The notes: generated from the sequence alone by a model not told the origin. A DNA stretch of 64,000 nucleotides from Palsa-506 sp963755815 (GCA_963755815.1 CAVWLF010000026.1:62001-126000), one strand, 5' to 3'; positions 53,002 through 62,164 are shown, numbered from the stretch's first letter. Numbers and translations are program-made.

Positions 53002-53997
53002 TTAGAACGTCCGGATCGCGATCTCGGCCGGTGCTCCGAGCAGTCCGTCGATCTCGGAGTCGAGGCGGCTGAGCGTGATGGACGTGCCGGCCATGTCCAG
53101 CGACGTGCAGTACTCGCCGACATAGTTGCGCCGGATGTTGATCCCGCGCTTGGCCAGCTGCTCGTGCGCGTACCCGTAGAGGAGGTACAGCTCGCTGATC
53201 GGCGTGCCGCCGAGGCCGTTGATCATGAGCGCCACGTCGTCGCCCTGGCTGAACGGCAGGTCGCTCACGACGGCCTCGAGCAGCTCGTCCACGATCGCGT
53301 TGGCGCTGGCCAGCTTCTCCCGGCGGCGGCCCGGCTCGCCGTGGATCCCGACGCCCATCTCCATCTCGTCGTCGCCGAGCTCGAACAGCGGCGAGCCCTT
53401 GGCCGGCGGGGTGCACGAGGTCAGCGCCATGCCCATGGTCCTGGTGACCGAGTTGACCTTCTCGCCGATGCGGATCAGCTCGTCGAGATCCGCGCCCTGC
53501 TCGGACGCGGCACCGACGGCCTTGATCACGAAGAAGTTGCCGGCCACGCCGCGGCGGCCGACGGTGTAGGTCGAGTCCTTCACCGCGACGTCATCGTCGA
53601 CCAGCAGCGTGCCGATGGTCAGGCCGTCGGCCTCGGCCATCTCCTTGCCCATCTCGAAGGCCATCCGGTCGCCGGTGTAGTTGTTGATGATGTGCAGGAT
53701 GCCTTTCGGCGAGTTCAGCAGCTTGCTGGTCTCCAGCACGTAGTCCATCGGCGGGGCCGCGAACACGTCGCCCGGGCAGGCGGCGTCCAGCATGCCCTTG
53801 CCGACGATCATCACGTGCGCGGGCTCGTGCCCGGACCCGGAGCCCTGGATGACGGACACCTTGTCGTCGCGGGGCGCGTCGGTCCGCATGATCAGGTTGT
53901 ACTCGGGCACGTACTTCAGGGTGTCCGGGTTGGCCAGCGCGATTCCCTTGAGCATCTCGGGTACGAACTGCTGCGGGTCGTTGACGAATTTCTTCAT
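53002..53997 (-). CDS. dhaK: Dihydroxyacetone kinase subunit DhaK
   Basis: A 331-residue protein of normal DhaK length. His219 in GVGIHGEPG corresponds to the histidine that binds dihydroxyacetone covalently as hemiaminal; GSGSGHEPAH (about 52-61) and NNYTGDRM with Asp110 are the other active-site parts. It binds the ketose while DhaL carries the nucleotide. GAGAGG precedes the ATG. It is last in the aldolase-HAD-dhaL-dhaK operon; the substrate could be dihydroxyacetone or a four-carbon ketose such as erythrulose. No DhaM gene is near. Confidence 0.93.
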   Translation of the reverse strand: MKKFVNDPQQFVPEMLKGIALANPDTLKYVPEYNLIMRTDAPRDDKVSVIQGSGSGHEPAHVMIVGKGMLDAACPGDVFAAPPMDYVLETSKLLNSPKGILHIINNYTGDRMAFEMGKEMAEADGLTIGTLLVDDDVAVKDSTYTVGRRGVAGNFFVIKAVGAASEQGADLDELIRIGEKVNSVTRTMGMALTSCTPPAKGSPLFELGDDEMEMGVGIHGEPGRRREKLASANAIVDELLEAVVSDLPFSQGDDVALMINGLGGTPISELYLLYGYAHEQLAKRGINIRRNYVGEYCTSLDMAGTSITLSRLDSEIDGLLGAPAEIAIRTF

Positions 53998-54018
53998 GGT
54001 GCAACCTCTCGTTAGGGG

Positions 54019-54669
54019 TCAGGACCGGGCCGGGAGGTCCGGCCATTGATCGGCAAGTGCCTCGAACATCACCGCGACGGCGACGGCGCCGGCGTCGAGA
54101 GTGCCGATGCTCCGCTCGCCCGTGTAGCTGGCCCGGCCGCGCATGGCCTGCATGGAGCGCGTCGCCTCGGCCTTCTCCCGCGCCGTCACCGCCGCCGCGC
54201 GGAGCGTCGTGGCGGTGTCGGCCTGGGCGGCGATCTGCTCCTCGATCGTGTCCACCGCCGGGACGACCGCGTCGAGCAGCGTCTTGTCGCCGAGGTCGGA
54301 CCGGCCGCGGGCCTTGATCCCCTCGATGGAGGCACGCAGCATCGCCACCACCTGCTCGGGCTCCAGGGTGGCGACCGGGCCCGCCACCGACGCCGCGCGC
54401 AGCAGCGCCGTCCCCCAGATCGGGCCCGAGGTGCCGCCGATCCGGCTGGTGATGACGATGGCGATCTTCTTCAGGAAGGTTCCGATGTCGGTGCGGTCGA
54501 ACCCGTCCCAGTCCTGGATCACGAGCTCGAAGCCGCGGGCCATGGAGTAGCCGAAGTCGCCGTCGCCCACCACCGCGTCCAGGTCGCCGAAGTACTTCTC
54601 GTTGTCGACGCAGACCTGAGCGATGATCCGTACCACCGCCTCAACGTCGCCGAGGCTCGCAGTAGCCAT
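54019..54669 (-). CDS. dhaL: Dihydroxyacetone kinase subunit DhaL
   Basis: A 216-residue nucleotide-binding subunit. LDAVVGDGDFGYSM holds Asp31, Asp36 and Asp38, the magnesium ligands; GGTSGPIWG and GDKTLLDAVVPA are the phosphate-binding and conserved loops, and RASYTGERSIGTLDAGA ends it. The residue after the third Asp is Phe39, where typical DhaL has His (GDGDHG). Whether ADP stays bound and is refilled by a PTS protein (DhaM) or ATP is used directly is not evident; without DhaM nearby ATP is more likely. AGGAG lies five bases ahead of the ATG. Confidence 0.92.
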   Translation of the reverse strand: MATASLGDVEAVVRIIAQVCVDNEKYFGDLDAVVGDGDFGYSMARGFELVIQDWDGFDRTDIGTFLKKIAIVITSRIGGTSGPIWGTALLRAASVAGPVATLEPEQVVAMLRASIEGIKARGRSDLGDKTLLDAVVPAVDTIEEQIAAQADTATTLRAAAVTAREKAEATRSMQAMRGRASYTGERSIGTLDAGAVAVAVMFEALADQWPDLPARS

Positions 54670-54736
54670 GAATACTCCTTGGTTTCCGCCGGATCTCCGG
54701 GCCGTGACGCCCGGGCATCCGGCGGGTAGCAGCTGA

Positions 54737-55522
54737 TTACGGGGGAAGGGTCGCGGCCAGGTCATCCAGGGTGATCCAGGCGCCCGGCCGCGCCCGGCTC
54801 CGGTTGGCCAGGACGGCGGACCGCTCGCCGCCCGGGTCGCCCAGCGAACTTACGACCAGAGCGGCCTCGCTGAAATCCTGATCCTCGGTGAAGTCGTTCA
54901 CGGTGATCACGCAGGTCGCGCCCGCGCCAATGGCCGCCTCCAGGCCGTTGCGGGAGTCCTCCACGATGACCGCGCGGTCGGCCGGAACGGCCAGCCGTTC
55001 CAGCGCCAGCAGGTAGATATCGGGGGCCGGCTTCTTGTGCGGTACCACGTCGCCGGCGAACACCTCGACCTCGCGGGCCTGCTGCCGCCCGACCGCGCGT
55101 TCCAGCGTGGCCCGCACCGATGGCTCCGCGGACGTCGACGCGACGGCCAGCCGCCAGCCGCTGGCCAGGGCCGCGGCCGTCACCCGGGCCACTCCCGCGC
55201 GGGGCACGACGGCACCGGAGGCCACCAGCTCGGCGTAAATCTCGGTCTTGCGCCGGTGCCAGGCGGCGATCGCGTCCTGCTGCGCCCCCGCGTCAGCAGG
55301 CAACCCCGCCGCCGCGATGAACTCGGGCGTGAGCAGGCTGGCCATGCGTTCCTTACCGCCGCCGATGCGTAGCTTCTCCTGGTAGTCAGCCACGGTCCAG
55401 CGCACCGGCAGCCCGAACTCCGCGAACGTGGCGTTGAACGCGGGCAGGTGCCCGTACCGCTCGGTATCGGCCAGCACGCCGTCGCAGTCGAACACGAGCG
55501 CCCTGGGCGGCGAGCCGGTCAT
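54737..55522 (-). CDS. HAD-IA hydrolase (CbbY/beta-phosphoglucomutase-like)
   Basis: A 261-residue HAD protein. FDCDGVLADTE is motif I with nucleophile Asp; VASTSAEPS motif II; KKPAPDIYLLALERL motif III; VIVEDSRNGLEAA motif IV. It resembles CbbY-type phosphatases or beta-phosphoglucomutases, acting on sugar phosphates. It starts six bases past the stop of the aldolase gene; dhaL follows after 67 bases. This neighbourhood suggests a phosphatase or mutase for a sugar phosphate of the pathway. Confidence 0.88.
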   Translation of the reverse strand: MTGSPPRALVFDCDGVLADTERYGHLPAFNATFAEFGLPVRWTVADYQEKLRIGGGKERMASLLTPEFIAAAGLPADAGAQQDAIAAWHRRKTEIYAELVASGAVVPRAGVARVTAAALASGWRLAVASTSAEPSVRATLERAVGRQQAREVEVFAGDVVPHKKPAPDIYLLALERLAVPADRAVIVEDSRNGLEAAIGAGATCVITVNDFTEDQDFSEAALVVSSLGDPGGERSAVLANRSRARPGAWITLDDLAATLPP

Positions 55523-55528
55523 CGGCGG

Positions 55529-56389
55529 TCACCGCGCCTGGCCGGCACTGCCGAAGCGGCGCATGTGGCTGGCCGCCATGTCCTTGACCGCGGCCCGGGT
55601 CGCGGTGAACAGGGACGGCGGGTCCCAGCTGCCGCGCGCTTCCGCGGTGCGCAGGAATTCCAGGCTGGACTGCATGTAAGTGACCTTGAGCGCCGTGGAG
55701 ATGTTGACCTTGGCGCAGCCGCGGGCGATCAGGTCGGCGAACTGGGCGTCGGTCAGGCCGGTGCCGCCGTGCAGGGCGATGGGAATCGGCTCGGCCGCGA
55801 CGATGTCGGAGACCCGCTGGGCGTCCAGCGTCGGCTCGGTGCGGTAGACGCCGTGGGCGTTGCCGATGGCCGGGGCGAAGACGGTTATCCCGGTGGCCCG
55901 GATGAATTCGAGGGCGACCGGCAGGGACTGGCGATTCGCCTCCTCATCGGAGCCGATGCCGTCCTCGACGCCGGTGATCGCCTCGATCTCGCCCTCGACG
56001 TGCGCGCCGTACGCGGTCGCCTCGGCCACGACCTCCACGGTCTGCCGCTGATTCTCCTGCACGGGCAGGGACGAGCCGTCAAACAGGACCGAGTTCCACC
56101 CCTTGGCCAGGCACCGGGAGATGACCGCGCGATCCGGGCAGTGGTCCAGGTGCAGGCTGACCGGTACCTCGATGCCCGCGGTCAGCGCCTTCCACATCGA
56201 GAACAGCAGGTCGATCCCGATCGAGCGGACGGTCTTCACCGAGGTCTGGATGATGACCGGGGCGCGCTCCTCCACGGCCGCGGCCAGCACTGCCTCCAGC
56301 GTCAGGTCGTTGACTACGTTGATTGCCGCGACGCCGTAACGCTGGGCGAAGCCGCGATCCACGATGTCCTTGAGCGGGACGACTGGCAA
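55529..56389 (-). CDS. Class II ketose-bisphosphate aldolase
   Basis: A 286-residue zinc aldolase of FbaA/GatY/KbaY type. VSLHLDHCPD has Asp82 and the zinc ligand His83 (DHC instead of the common DHG); EGEIEAI supplies a Glu, GNAHGVY His179 and ALHGGTGL His207. It splits a ketose-1,6-bisphosphate or 1-phosphate into dihydroxyacetone phosphate and an aldehyde, or forms one. The start is TTG 56389, with GAGGAGG eight bases ahead, since no ATG or GTG fits the conserved start VPLKDIVDRGF. First gene of the operon. Confidence 0.9.
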   Translation of the reverse strand: MPVVPLKDIVDRGFAQRYGVAAINVVNDLTLEAVLAAAVEERAPVIIQTSVKTVRSIGIDLLFSMWKALTAGIEVPVSLHLDHCPDRAVISRCLAKGWNSVLFDGSSLPVQENQRQTVEVVAEATAYGAHVEGEIEAITGVEDGIGSDEEANRQSLPVALEFIRATGITVFAPAIGNAHGVYRTEPTLDAQRVSDIVAAEPIPIALHGGTGLTDAQFADLIARGCAKVNISTALKVTYMQSSLEFLRTAEARGSWDPPSLFTATRAAVKDMAASHMRRFGSAGQAR

Positions 56390-56670
56390 GCCAAATACCT
56401 CCTCGGACGGGACAGAGGCGAACTTACGCAGCCGGCCGCGATCACGGATCGGGGGAAGTCCCCCAATGCATGGAGGGTTTCCCCTACCCGCCGGTCCTGG
56501 CCCCGGCGGCGGGGAGGCCGGTCGGCGCCCGCAGGCCCCGGCCGGCGACGCCGCGCGCTGGCTACTGCGAGCCACGGCCCGGCGGCGCCACGCTGGCGAC
56601 CGCAACCCCCAGTCCGGCGGCCGTGCGCTGGTTACCGCGAGCCCCGGCCCGGCGGCCGGGCGCGGGCCGG
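56390..56670. other. 281-base gap: promoter region and tandem repeat
   Basis: No gene. The half next to the aldolase must hold its promoter, but I find no clear boxes. The other half is occupied by the 35-base tandem repeat described separately. Confidence 0.5.
56556..56660. repeat. Imperfect 35-base tandem repeat, three units
   Basis: Units start at 56556, 56591 and 56626, each with CGCTGG followed by a pattern of ACYGCRASCC and CCGGCGGC. Period is exactly 35 bases. It lies downstream of the hybrid kinase stop. Confidence 0.75.
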
Positions 56671-58521
56671 TTACCGGGCCCGGGCGCGCCCGGCCAGGGC
56701 CGCGAGCTCGGTCCGGTTGCGGGCCCCGGTCTTGCGCAGCACGGCGCCGGCGTGCTTCTCGACCGTCTTGACCGACAGCACGAGTTGCTCGGCGATGAGC
56801 TTGTCCGGCAGCCCGCGCTCCATCAGCTTGCGCACCTCGCGCTCCCGGTCGGTCAGCGGATCCTCCAGGCCGCCGACCCGCAGCCCGCGATGCAGCTGCC
56901 GCAGCACCGGGCCGGACAGGATCGCCTGGCCGCGGCCGGCCGCCACCACGGCCCGGGCCAGTTCAGGGCCATCCACGCCGGTGTCCACGCAGCCGCGCGC
57001 GCCCGCTCGCATCGCGTCGGCCACCAGCTCATCGTCGTCGGCCTCGCAGAGTGCCACCACCGCCAGGCGCGGCTCAAGGCCCAGCAGCATCCGGACCGCG
57101 CCGGTGCCGTCCGCGGCCGTCAGCCCGAGGCCGGCCAGCACCACGTCGGGGCGCAGCGCACGGCAGGCCTCGAGCGCCTCCTCGGCCGTCCCGGCCTCGC
57201 CGATCACGTCAACGCCCGGCTCGGTCCAGGACAGCAGCCGGGACAGGCCGGCCCGCACGACCGGCTGCGCGGCCGCCACCAGGACCCGCAGCCGGGGACC
57301 GGGCGTCGCCTCGTCCCGCGCATACGGGAAGCGGGCGCGGATCCGGGTGCCCCAGCCGGCCAGCGAGTCGACGTCGACGCTGCCGCCGAGATCCCGCGCG
57401 CGCTCGGTCATGGCGCGCAGGCCGAAGCGCTCGTCCAGCCCGTCGGCCCGCGGGTCGAAGCCCTCGCCGTCATCCTGAACCAGCAGGGACACTGCCTCCC
57501 GCTCGTAGACCAGGCCGAGCCGGACCGAGCGCGCCCGGGCGTGCCGGACGATGTTGGTCAGCGCCTCACGCGCCATCCGGAGCACCTCGTGCGCAACGTG
57601 ATCGTCCAGCTCGACCGGCGGGCCGGCCGAGACCAGCCGGACCTCCAGCCGGCCGATGCTCTCCGCCCAGCTGGCCTCCGACTGCAGCGCGGCCTCCAGC
57701 GTGCGCCCGTCCAGCGGCGAGGACGCGAGCCCGAGCAACGTCAGCCTGGCTTCCGCCAGGGCGTTCCTGGCCGCCGCGCTGGCCTGCCCGAGCAGGGCGG
57801 CGAGCGCGGCCGCGTCGGCCGCGGCCAGGCCGTTCGCCGGGCCGGCCAGGGTCATCTGCTGCTCGGCGGTCTCCAGGTGCACGCGAACGCTGACCAGCCG
57901 CTGCGTGATCGTGTCATGGACCTCATGCAGCAGCCGCTCACGCTCGGTGGCGGCCGCCTCGGCCCGGGCCCGCTCTTCGGCCTGCTCGTACATGCGGGCA
58001 TTGGCCAGCGCGATCGCGGCGTGCTTCGCGAACAGCTGCAGCAGCTGGGCGTCCGCCGGGCCGAATGAGCGCCTCGCATCCCGGCTGAACACGATGCAGG
58101 CGCCGATGATGCGCCCCCGCCATTCGAGTGGCACGCCGATGACGCCGCGGAGCGTCGCCCGGGCGTCGGGCGCCACGTGACCACCGCGGACATCGCTGTA
58201 CCGGGCGAACCAGATCGGGCCGCGGCGGCCCACCACGGCCCCGGTCATCCCCTCGGTGAGCGGGAAGACGTGACCGGACTGGCAGGCAATGCCGATGTCA
58301 GCTTCCTTGCGGTACGTGCCGGCCGCTTCATCGACGCTGCAGATCGAGCCGGCGTCGCAGCCGAGCAACTCGGTACAGCGGAGCAGAATCCGCTCCAGCA
58401 GGGGGCGTAGCGAGAACTCGCCGGCCAGGTCCTCGGCGACCGCGATCAGCCCGGCCGCACGAGCGCCAGCCGCCTCGTCATCGTCCCGGTAGGGGCCGGG
58501 AGTGAGCAGGCTTGCGGACAC
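56671..58521 (-). CDS. GAF-histidine kinase fused to degenerate receiver and LuxR HTH
   Basis: About 616 residues. A GAF domain (about 25-185; GSICSVDEA, IGVPLEWRGRIIGACIVFS), a HisKA_3 helix (LLHEVHDTITQRLVSV), a HATPase domain (EALTNIVRHARARSV, DDGEGFDP, FGLRAMTERA), a receiver-like domain and a LuxR HTH (LTDREREVRKLMERGLPDKL) are joined in one chain. The receiver lacks its phospho-acceptor set: the acidic pair reads AA in VLVAAAQPVVR, the Asp reads G in VVLAGLGLTAADG, and the Lys is lost (GARGCVDTG). So the kinase and output are fused but phosphotransfer inside is unlikely. GTG 58521 is the likely start; ATG 58563 is possible. Confidence 0.88.
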   Translation of the reverse strand: MSASLLTPGPYRDDDEAAGARAAGLIAVAEDLAGEFSLRPLLERILLRCTELLGCDAGSICSVDEAAGTYRKEADIGIACQSGHVFPLTEGMTGAVVGRRGPIWFARYSDVRGGHVAPDARATLRGVIGVPLEWRGRIIGACIVFSRDARRSFGPADAQLLQLFAKHAAIALANARMYEQAEERARAEAAATERERLLHEVHDTITQRLVSVRVHLETAEQQMTLAGPANGLAAADAAALAALLGQASAAARNALAEARLTLLGLASSPLDGRTLEAALQSEASWAESIGRLEVRLVSAGPPVELDDHVAHEVLRMAREALTNIVRHARARSVRLGLVYEREAVSLLVQDDGEGFDPRADGLDERFGLRAMTERARDLGGSVDVDSLAGWGTRIRARFPYARDEATPGPRLRVLVAAAQPVVRAGLSRLLSWTEPGVDVIGEAGTAEEALEACRALRPDVVLAGLGLTAADGTGAVRMLLGLEPRLAVVALCEADDDELVADAMRAGARGCVDTGVDGPELARAVVAAGRGQAILSGPVLRQLHRGLRVGGLEDPLTDREREVRKLMERGLPDKLIAEQLVLSVKTVEKHAGAVLRKTGARNRTELAALAGRARAR

Positions 58522-58709
58522 AAATGCCCCGATTCTCCGGTGCCGCGATCGCTCCGCGGCCATTGCCCGCGAAGCGGCTCGCGCACACGGCTCGCGGACC
58601 AGGTTAGATCAGAGCATCACTCAGCGCTATGGCGCTCGTCAACGCAGGCACGCAGCGTGCCCGGGCGGTAGCGCTCCGGCCGGCCCGAGTCGGCGCCAGG
58701 CGGCCCCGG

Positions 58710-58994
58710 TCAGGGCTCGACGAGGACCAGTCTCGCGGTAGAGCTTTCCTGCCGGACGGCCCTGGCCGCGCGGTACTCAGGCGAGGCGTACCAGCGCCGG
58801 GCGGCGTCGCCGTCGGCGAACTCGAGCACCACGAATCGGTGCGTCGGCCAGGTTCCTTCGAGTACCTCCACCGCGCCGCCGCGCACCGTGTAGCGGCCGC
58901 CGTACTGTTCCGCCGCCGCGGAGGCGAGGGCCTTGTAGTCCTCGAACCGAGCCGGGTCTGTCACGTCGATATCCGCGAGGATGTAGGCCGTCAT
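58710..58994 (-). CDS. DUF1330 family protein
   Basis: A 94-residue protein of the dimeric ferredoxin-like DUF1330 family: MTAYILADIDVTDPARFEDYK, YTVRGGAVEVLEGTW, FVVLEFADGDAARRWYASPEY. Members are small, soluble and of unknown function. It is a single gene on the minus strand diverging from the DUF5995 gene. Confidence 0.92.
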   Translation of the reverse strand: MTAYILADIDVTDPARFEDYKALASAAAEQYGGRYTVRGGAVEVLEGTWPTHRFVVLEFADGDAARRWYASPEYRAARAVRQESSTARLVLVEP

Positions 58995-59150
58995 GCGTCC
59001 AGTGTGCCGCCTGCCGTCGCGGCTGACCGGGCAGCGACCCGTCGCTGGCCCGCCAGGTCCGCCCGCCGCCCGCAGGCCGGCTGCGCCGGGCTCGAGCCGG
59101 CCGGGCGTGCCGCCTCCCGCGGTCCGGCACGGCGCCCCTATAGTGACGCC

Positions 59151-59879
59151 ATGCCCGCCGCTCCGCCAGGCCCGATGCCGCCGGTCACGTCGATCGTCGA
59201 GGCGATAACCCGGATGGAGGCGATCGACGCCTCGGCTCCGGCCAGCGATGGCGTGGCCTGTTTCAACCGCATGTACCTTGAGGTCACTCAGCAGGTGGAT
59301 AAGGACCTGGGCCAGCAGTTCTTCGCCGATCCGGCCTTCATGACCAGGTTCGACGTGGCCTTCGCCAATCTCTACTTCGACGCGGTCAACGCGGCCGCCG
59401 GCCAGTCCGCCGGCGCGGCCGCCGGCCAGTCCACGGTGCCGTTGGCCTGGCGCCCGCTCTTCGAGCGCCGCGGTGAGACCGGGATCGAGCCGATCCAGTT
59501 CGCCCTGGCCGGCATGAACGCTCACATCAACCACGACCTGCCGATGGCCGTCGTGGCGACCTGCGCCGACCTGGCGACCACTCCGACGGCGGGCACGCAT
59601 CTGGCCGATTACCAGAAGGTGGACGGGCTGCTCGATGCGGCCGAGCAGTCCGTCCGGCAGTCATTCGAGTCCTCGACCGAGCTGGCCGTCGATCGCCACC
59701 TGCAGGCGGTCGAGGATCTCGTCTGCAACTGGACCATCAACAGCGCGCGGGATCTGGCCTGGGGTAACGCGCTGCTGCTGTGGGAGTTGCGGGATGATCC
59801 GTTTCTGCGCGGGCTTTTCCTCGGCAACCTGGCCGCTTCGGCCGCCCTGGCCAGCCGGTTGCTGCTCGTCGCGGTGTGA
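59151..59879 (+). CDS. DUF5995 family protein
   Basis: A 242-residue helical protein of the DUF5995 family: FNRMYLEVTQQVDKDL, FDVAFANLYFDAVNA, PLFERRGETGIEPIQFALAG, MNAHINHDLPMAVV. The conserved HINHDL could bind a metal. Function is unknown. A small in-frame repeat GQSAGAAAGQS is present. It has no partner. Confidence 0.85.
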   Translation: MPAAPPGPMPPVTSIVEAITRMEAIDASAPASDGVACFNRMYLEVTQQVDKDLGQQFFADPAFMTRFDVAFANLYFDAVNAAAGQSAGAAAGQSTVPLAWRPLFERRGETGIEPIQFALAGMNAHINHDLPMAVVATCADLATTPTAGTHLADYQKVDGLLDAAEQSVRQSFESSTELAVDRHLQAVEDLVCNWTINSARDLAWGNALLLWELRDDPFLRGLFLGNLAASAALASRLLLVAV

Positions 59880-59960
59880 GCGTCCCGTGGCCGGCCCGAT
59901 CGTCGACGCGATCGGCTGCGGCGCGGAACCGCCCTGCGAGGCCGATGACGAGCGGATCCG

Positions 59961-61958
59961 CTACGGGCTGGGCGCGGCGAACTCCATCCACACGACGGTC
60001 CCGCCGTCAGCGGTGTGCTTGACGGTAATGGACTTAGCGCGGAACTTAAGCTGCTGGGCCTGCAGGGAACTGACCAGCCAGCGCTGATAGGCGGCGGCGC
60101 TGAGCCCGGACGCGCTGTCCGCCCCGGCGAGGCCAGCCGAGCGGAGCGGAATCCCGGCGCCGGCGCCGGGATTAGCGTCGCTGAACGCGACGATGTGCAC
60201 CGGGTGCGGCTGCGATAGCAGCGCGAGCGTGGCGAGCAGTCGCTCGTCCACCCGGCCCGCCGCGAGCATGGCCCGGGCCTGAGGCGACACCGAGATTTGC
60301 CGGTTAGCCAGGATCTGCGCCGCCTGGCTCTTGGCCGCGCGCTCGGCCGCGCCGAGCCGGCTGCGGAAGGCCGCCGCCCCTTCGGGCGGAATCGTGCGGA
60401 TCTCGATTCCGGACTGCCCGGTCCCGAAACTCGCGATCACCTGCGGCGCGTAAACCATCGCGAGGCGGTTTTTAAATTGATTCCGCAGGGCGGCCGTGGC
60501 CACGATAAGGCTGGCGCCCAGCGGATCGGGCCTGCCGGGCAGGATCCGCAATAGGTTGGCCGCCGGAAACCCGCGCGAGTGCAGCACGCCGCACATCAGC
60601 GGGTCGCAGGCCACGGTCGTATCGTGATTGACCTGCTGGGCCACCCATCCGGCGGCCTGCCACCGGACGGCGGCGGCCGCCGCCACCCCGGCCGCACCCG
60701 GGCTGGTGGCCGCGCCGGAGTGGGGATGTGCCCGGCCGGGCCCGGACAGGAACAGCGCGAGGCCGCCCGCGGCCGCCAGAACCAGCGCCAGCGCGATAAG
60801 GAGTGGTGCCCGCCCGCGCCGCCGCCCGGCGGCGTCCGATCCGCGCGCCCGGCGATGCACCCAGAGCCGCGCGGTGGTCGCTAGCACCGCCGCCCACGAC
60901 GGCTCGGCCGTCGCCGGAGATCTTGGCTCGGCCGTGGCCGGAGATTTTGACTCAGCCGTCACCGGAGATTTTGGCTCGGCCATGGCCGCGGACTTTGGCT
61001 CGGTCTTCGCCTCGACCCCGGCCCGGGGCCTGGGCTCAGCCGTCGCCGGGGTTTTGGACACGTCCCGCAGCACGGGCGGCGGAGTTGAGCTCTCGTCCCG
61101 GGATGGGCTGGCCGCAGCGGCGAGTCCGGGCACGCTCCGCAACACCGGCGGAGCCGGGGGGCGCTGGCCCGGCGCCACGGTCTTGGGCGGGGGCTCAAAT
61201 GCGCCGCGGTCGGGCCCGCCCGGGCCAGGAATCACCGTGGGCCTGCGGGCCGGCTCAGCCGTACCGCGTCCCGGCATGGCCGGATCGCGGCCGGCCGGAT
61301 CGCTAGTCGTCCCGGGGCCGCGGGCCGGCGCAGCAGCGCGGCCGTTCAGCGGTGGCCGGGCAGGAATGTCCGCAGGCCTGCGCGCCTGCTCCTGTGCATC
61401 GCGGTCCAGCGGTGGCCGGGCAGGAATGTCCGCGGGCCGGCGCGGCTGCTCCCGGGCGCCGCGGCTGGCCGGGTCAGCTTCGGGGACGTCCGTCGGCTTC
61501 CGCGCGGGCTCAAAAGCGCCGCGGCTCTTGCCATCCGGGTCAGGAAGCGCCCGGGGCAGGCGAACCGGCATAGCGGCCCGCCGAACGCCTCCGGCCGGGC
61601 CGGGCCGGTGCCCCGGCACTCGCCTGGGCAGCGGCGCCTCCTCGCGCTGGGCCGATGAGGGGGCCGGGGAGAACGGGGCGGGTTTCGGGCCGTCCGCCGG
61701 GCTGGGCGCCGACACGAAGGCGCTCCATGAGTCCTGAGCAGCGGCCTGGCCGCTCTCGCGCATCGTCGGCCCGTCATCGGGCTGCGCTCCGGCGGGAGGT
61801 ACCGTGCCGGACGGACTGCTGGCCGCAGGAGTGTCGGTCAAGGCACCGCCGCCGGTAACCTCCTGGCCCAGCGGGGCCATGTCCTCCCCGCGGGCGGACC
61901 GCAGCCGGTTGCTAAGTACCGACGGACGCGGCGGCAGATCCCGTCCCTCCTCAGCCAT
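59961..61958 (-). CDS. Large proline-rich membrane protein
   Basis: About 665 residues. The first 360 are disordered and Pro/Ala/Arg-rich, with repeats such as RRPADIPARPPL twice and PKSPVTAE/SKSPATAE/PRSPATAE. One membrane helix follows (PLLIALALVLAAAGGLALFL, about 400-420). The C-terminal 230 residues lie outside, with a Cys pair (CDPLMC) and GFPAANLLRILPGRPDPLG. The function is unknown; the layout recalls membrane proteins with cytoplasmic disordered tails. ATG 61958 follows GGGGG by seven bases. Confidence 0.7.
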   Translation of the reverse strand: MAEEGRDLPPRPSVLSNRLRSARGEDMAPLGQEVTGGGALTDTPAASSPSGTVPPAGAQPDDGPTMRESGQAAAQDSWSAFVSAPSPADGPKPAPFSPAPSSAQREEAPLPRRVPGHRPGPAGGVRRAAMPVRLPRALPDPDGKSRGAFEPARKPTDVPEADPASRGAREQPRRPADIPARPPLDRDAQEQARRPADIPARPPLNGRAAAPARGPGTTSDPAGRDPAMPGRGTAEPARRPTVIPGPGGPDRGAFEPPPKTVAPGQRPPAPPVLRSVPGLAAAASPSRDESSTPPPVLRDVSKTPATAEPRPRAGVEAKTEPKSAAMAEPKSPVTAESKSPATAEPRSPATAEPSWAAVLATTARLWVHRRARGSDAAGRRRGRAPLLIALALVLAAAGGLALFLSGPGRAHPHSGAATSPGAAGVAAAAAVRWQAAGWVAQQVNHDTTVACDPLMCGVLHSRGFPAANLLRILPGRPDPLGASLIVATAALRNQFKNRLAMVYAPQVIASFGTGQSGIEIRTIPPEGAAAFRSRLGAAERAAKSQAAQILANRQISVSPQARAMLAAGRVDERLLATLALLSQPHPVHIVAFSDANPGAGAGIPLRSAGLAGADSASGLSAAAYQRWLVSSLQAQQLKFRAKSITVKHTADGGTVVWMEFAAPSP

Positions 61959-62164
61959 CTTTGAACCCCCACGAGCCAGGCAGCGGACAAACCTGACACG
62001 ACACGTACAGCGGAGCACAGGATGACCGCTGGATTCAGCCGAATTGAGAAATGATGTCCCGTCTTTGTGCGCCTCGCGAAGCGTCGGCAGCGGGCAAAAG
62101 GGACATAACGCAGCACCGGGCGCCGCGCCCAGCGCCGAGCGTGGGCGACGCGCCGGGAAGGTCG

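Noticed and set aside
56556..56660. Tandem repeat considered as a CRISPR array
   Set aside because: Units are contiguous with no spacers, diverged and GC-rich; no cas gene nearby.
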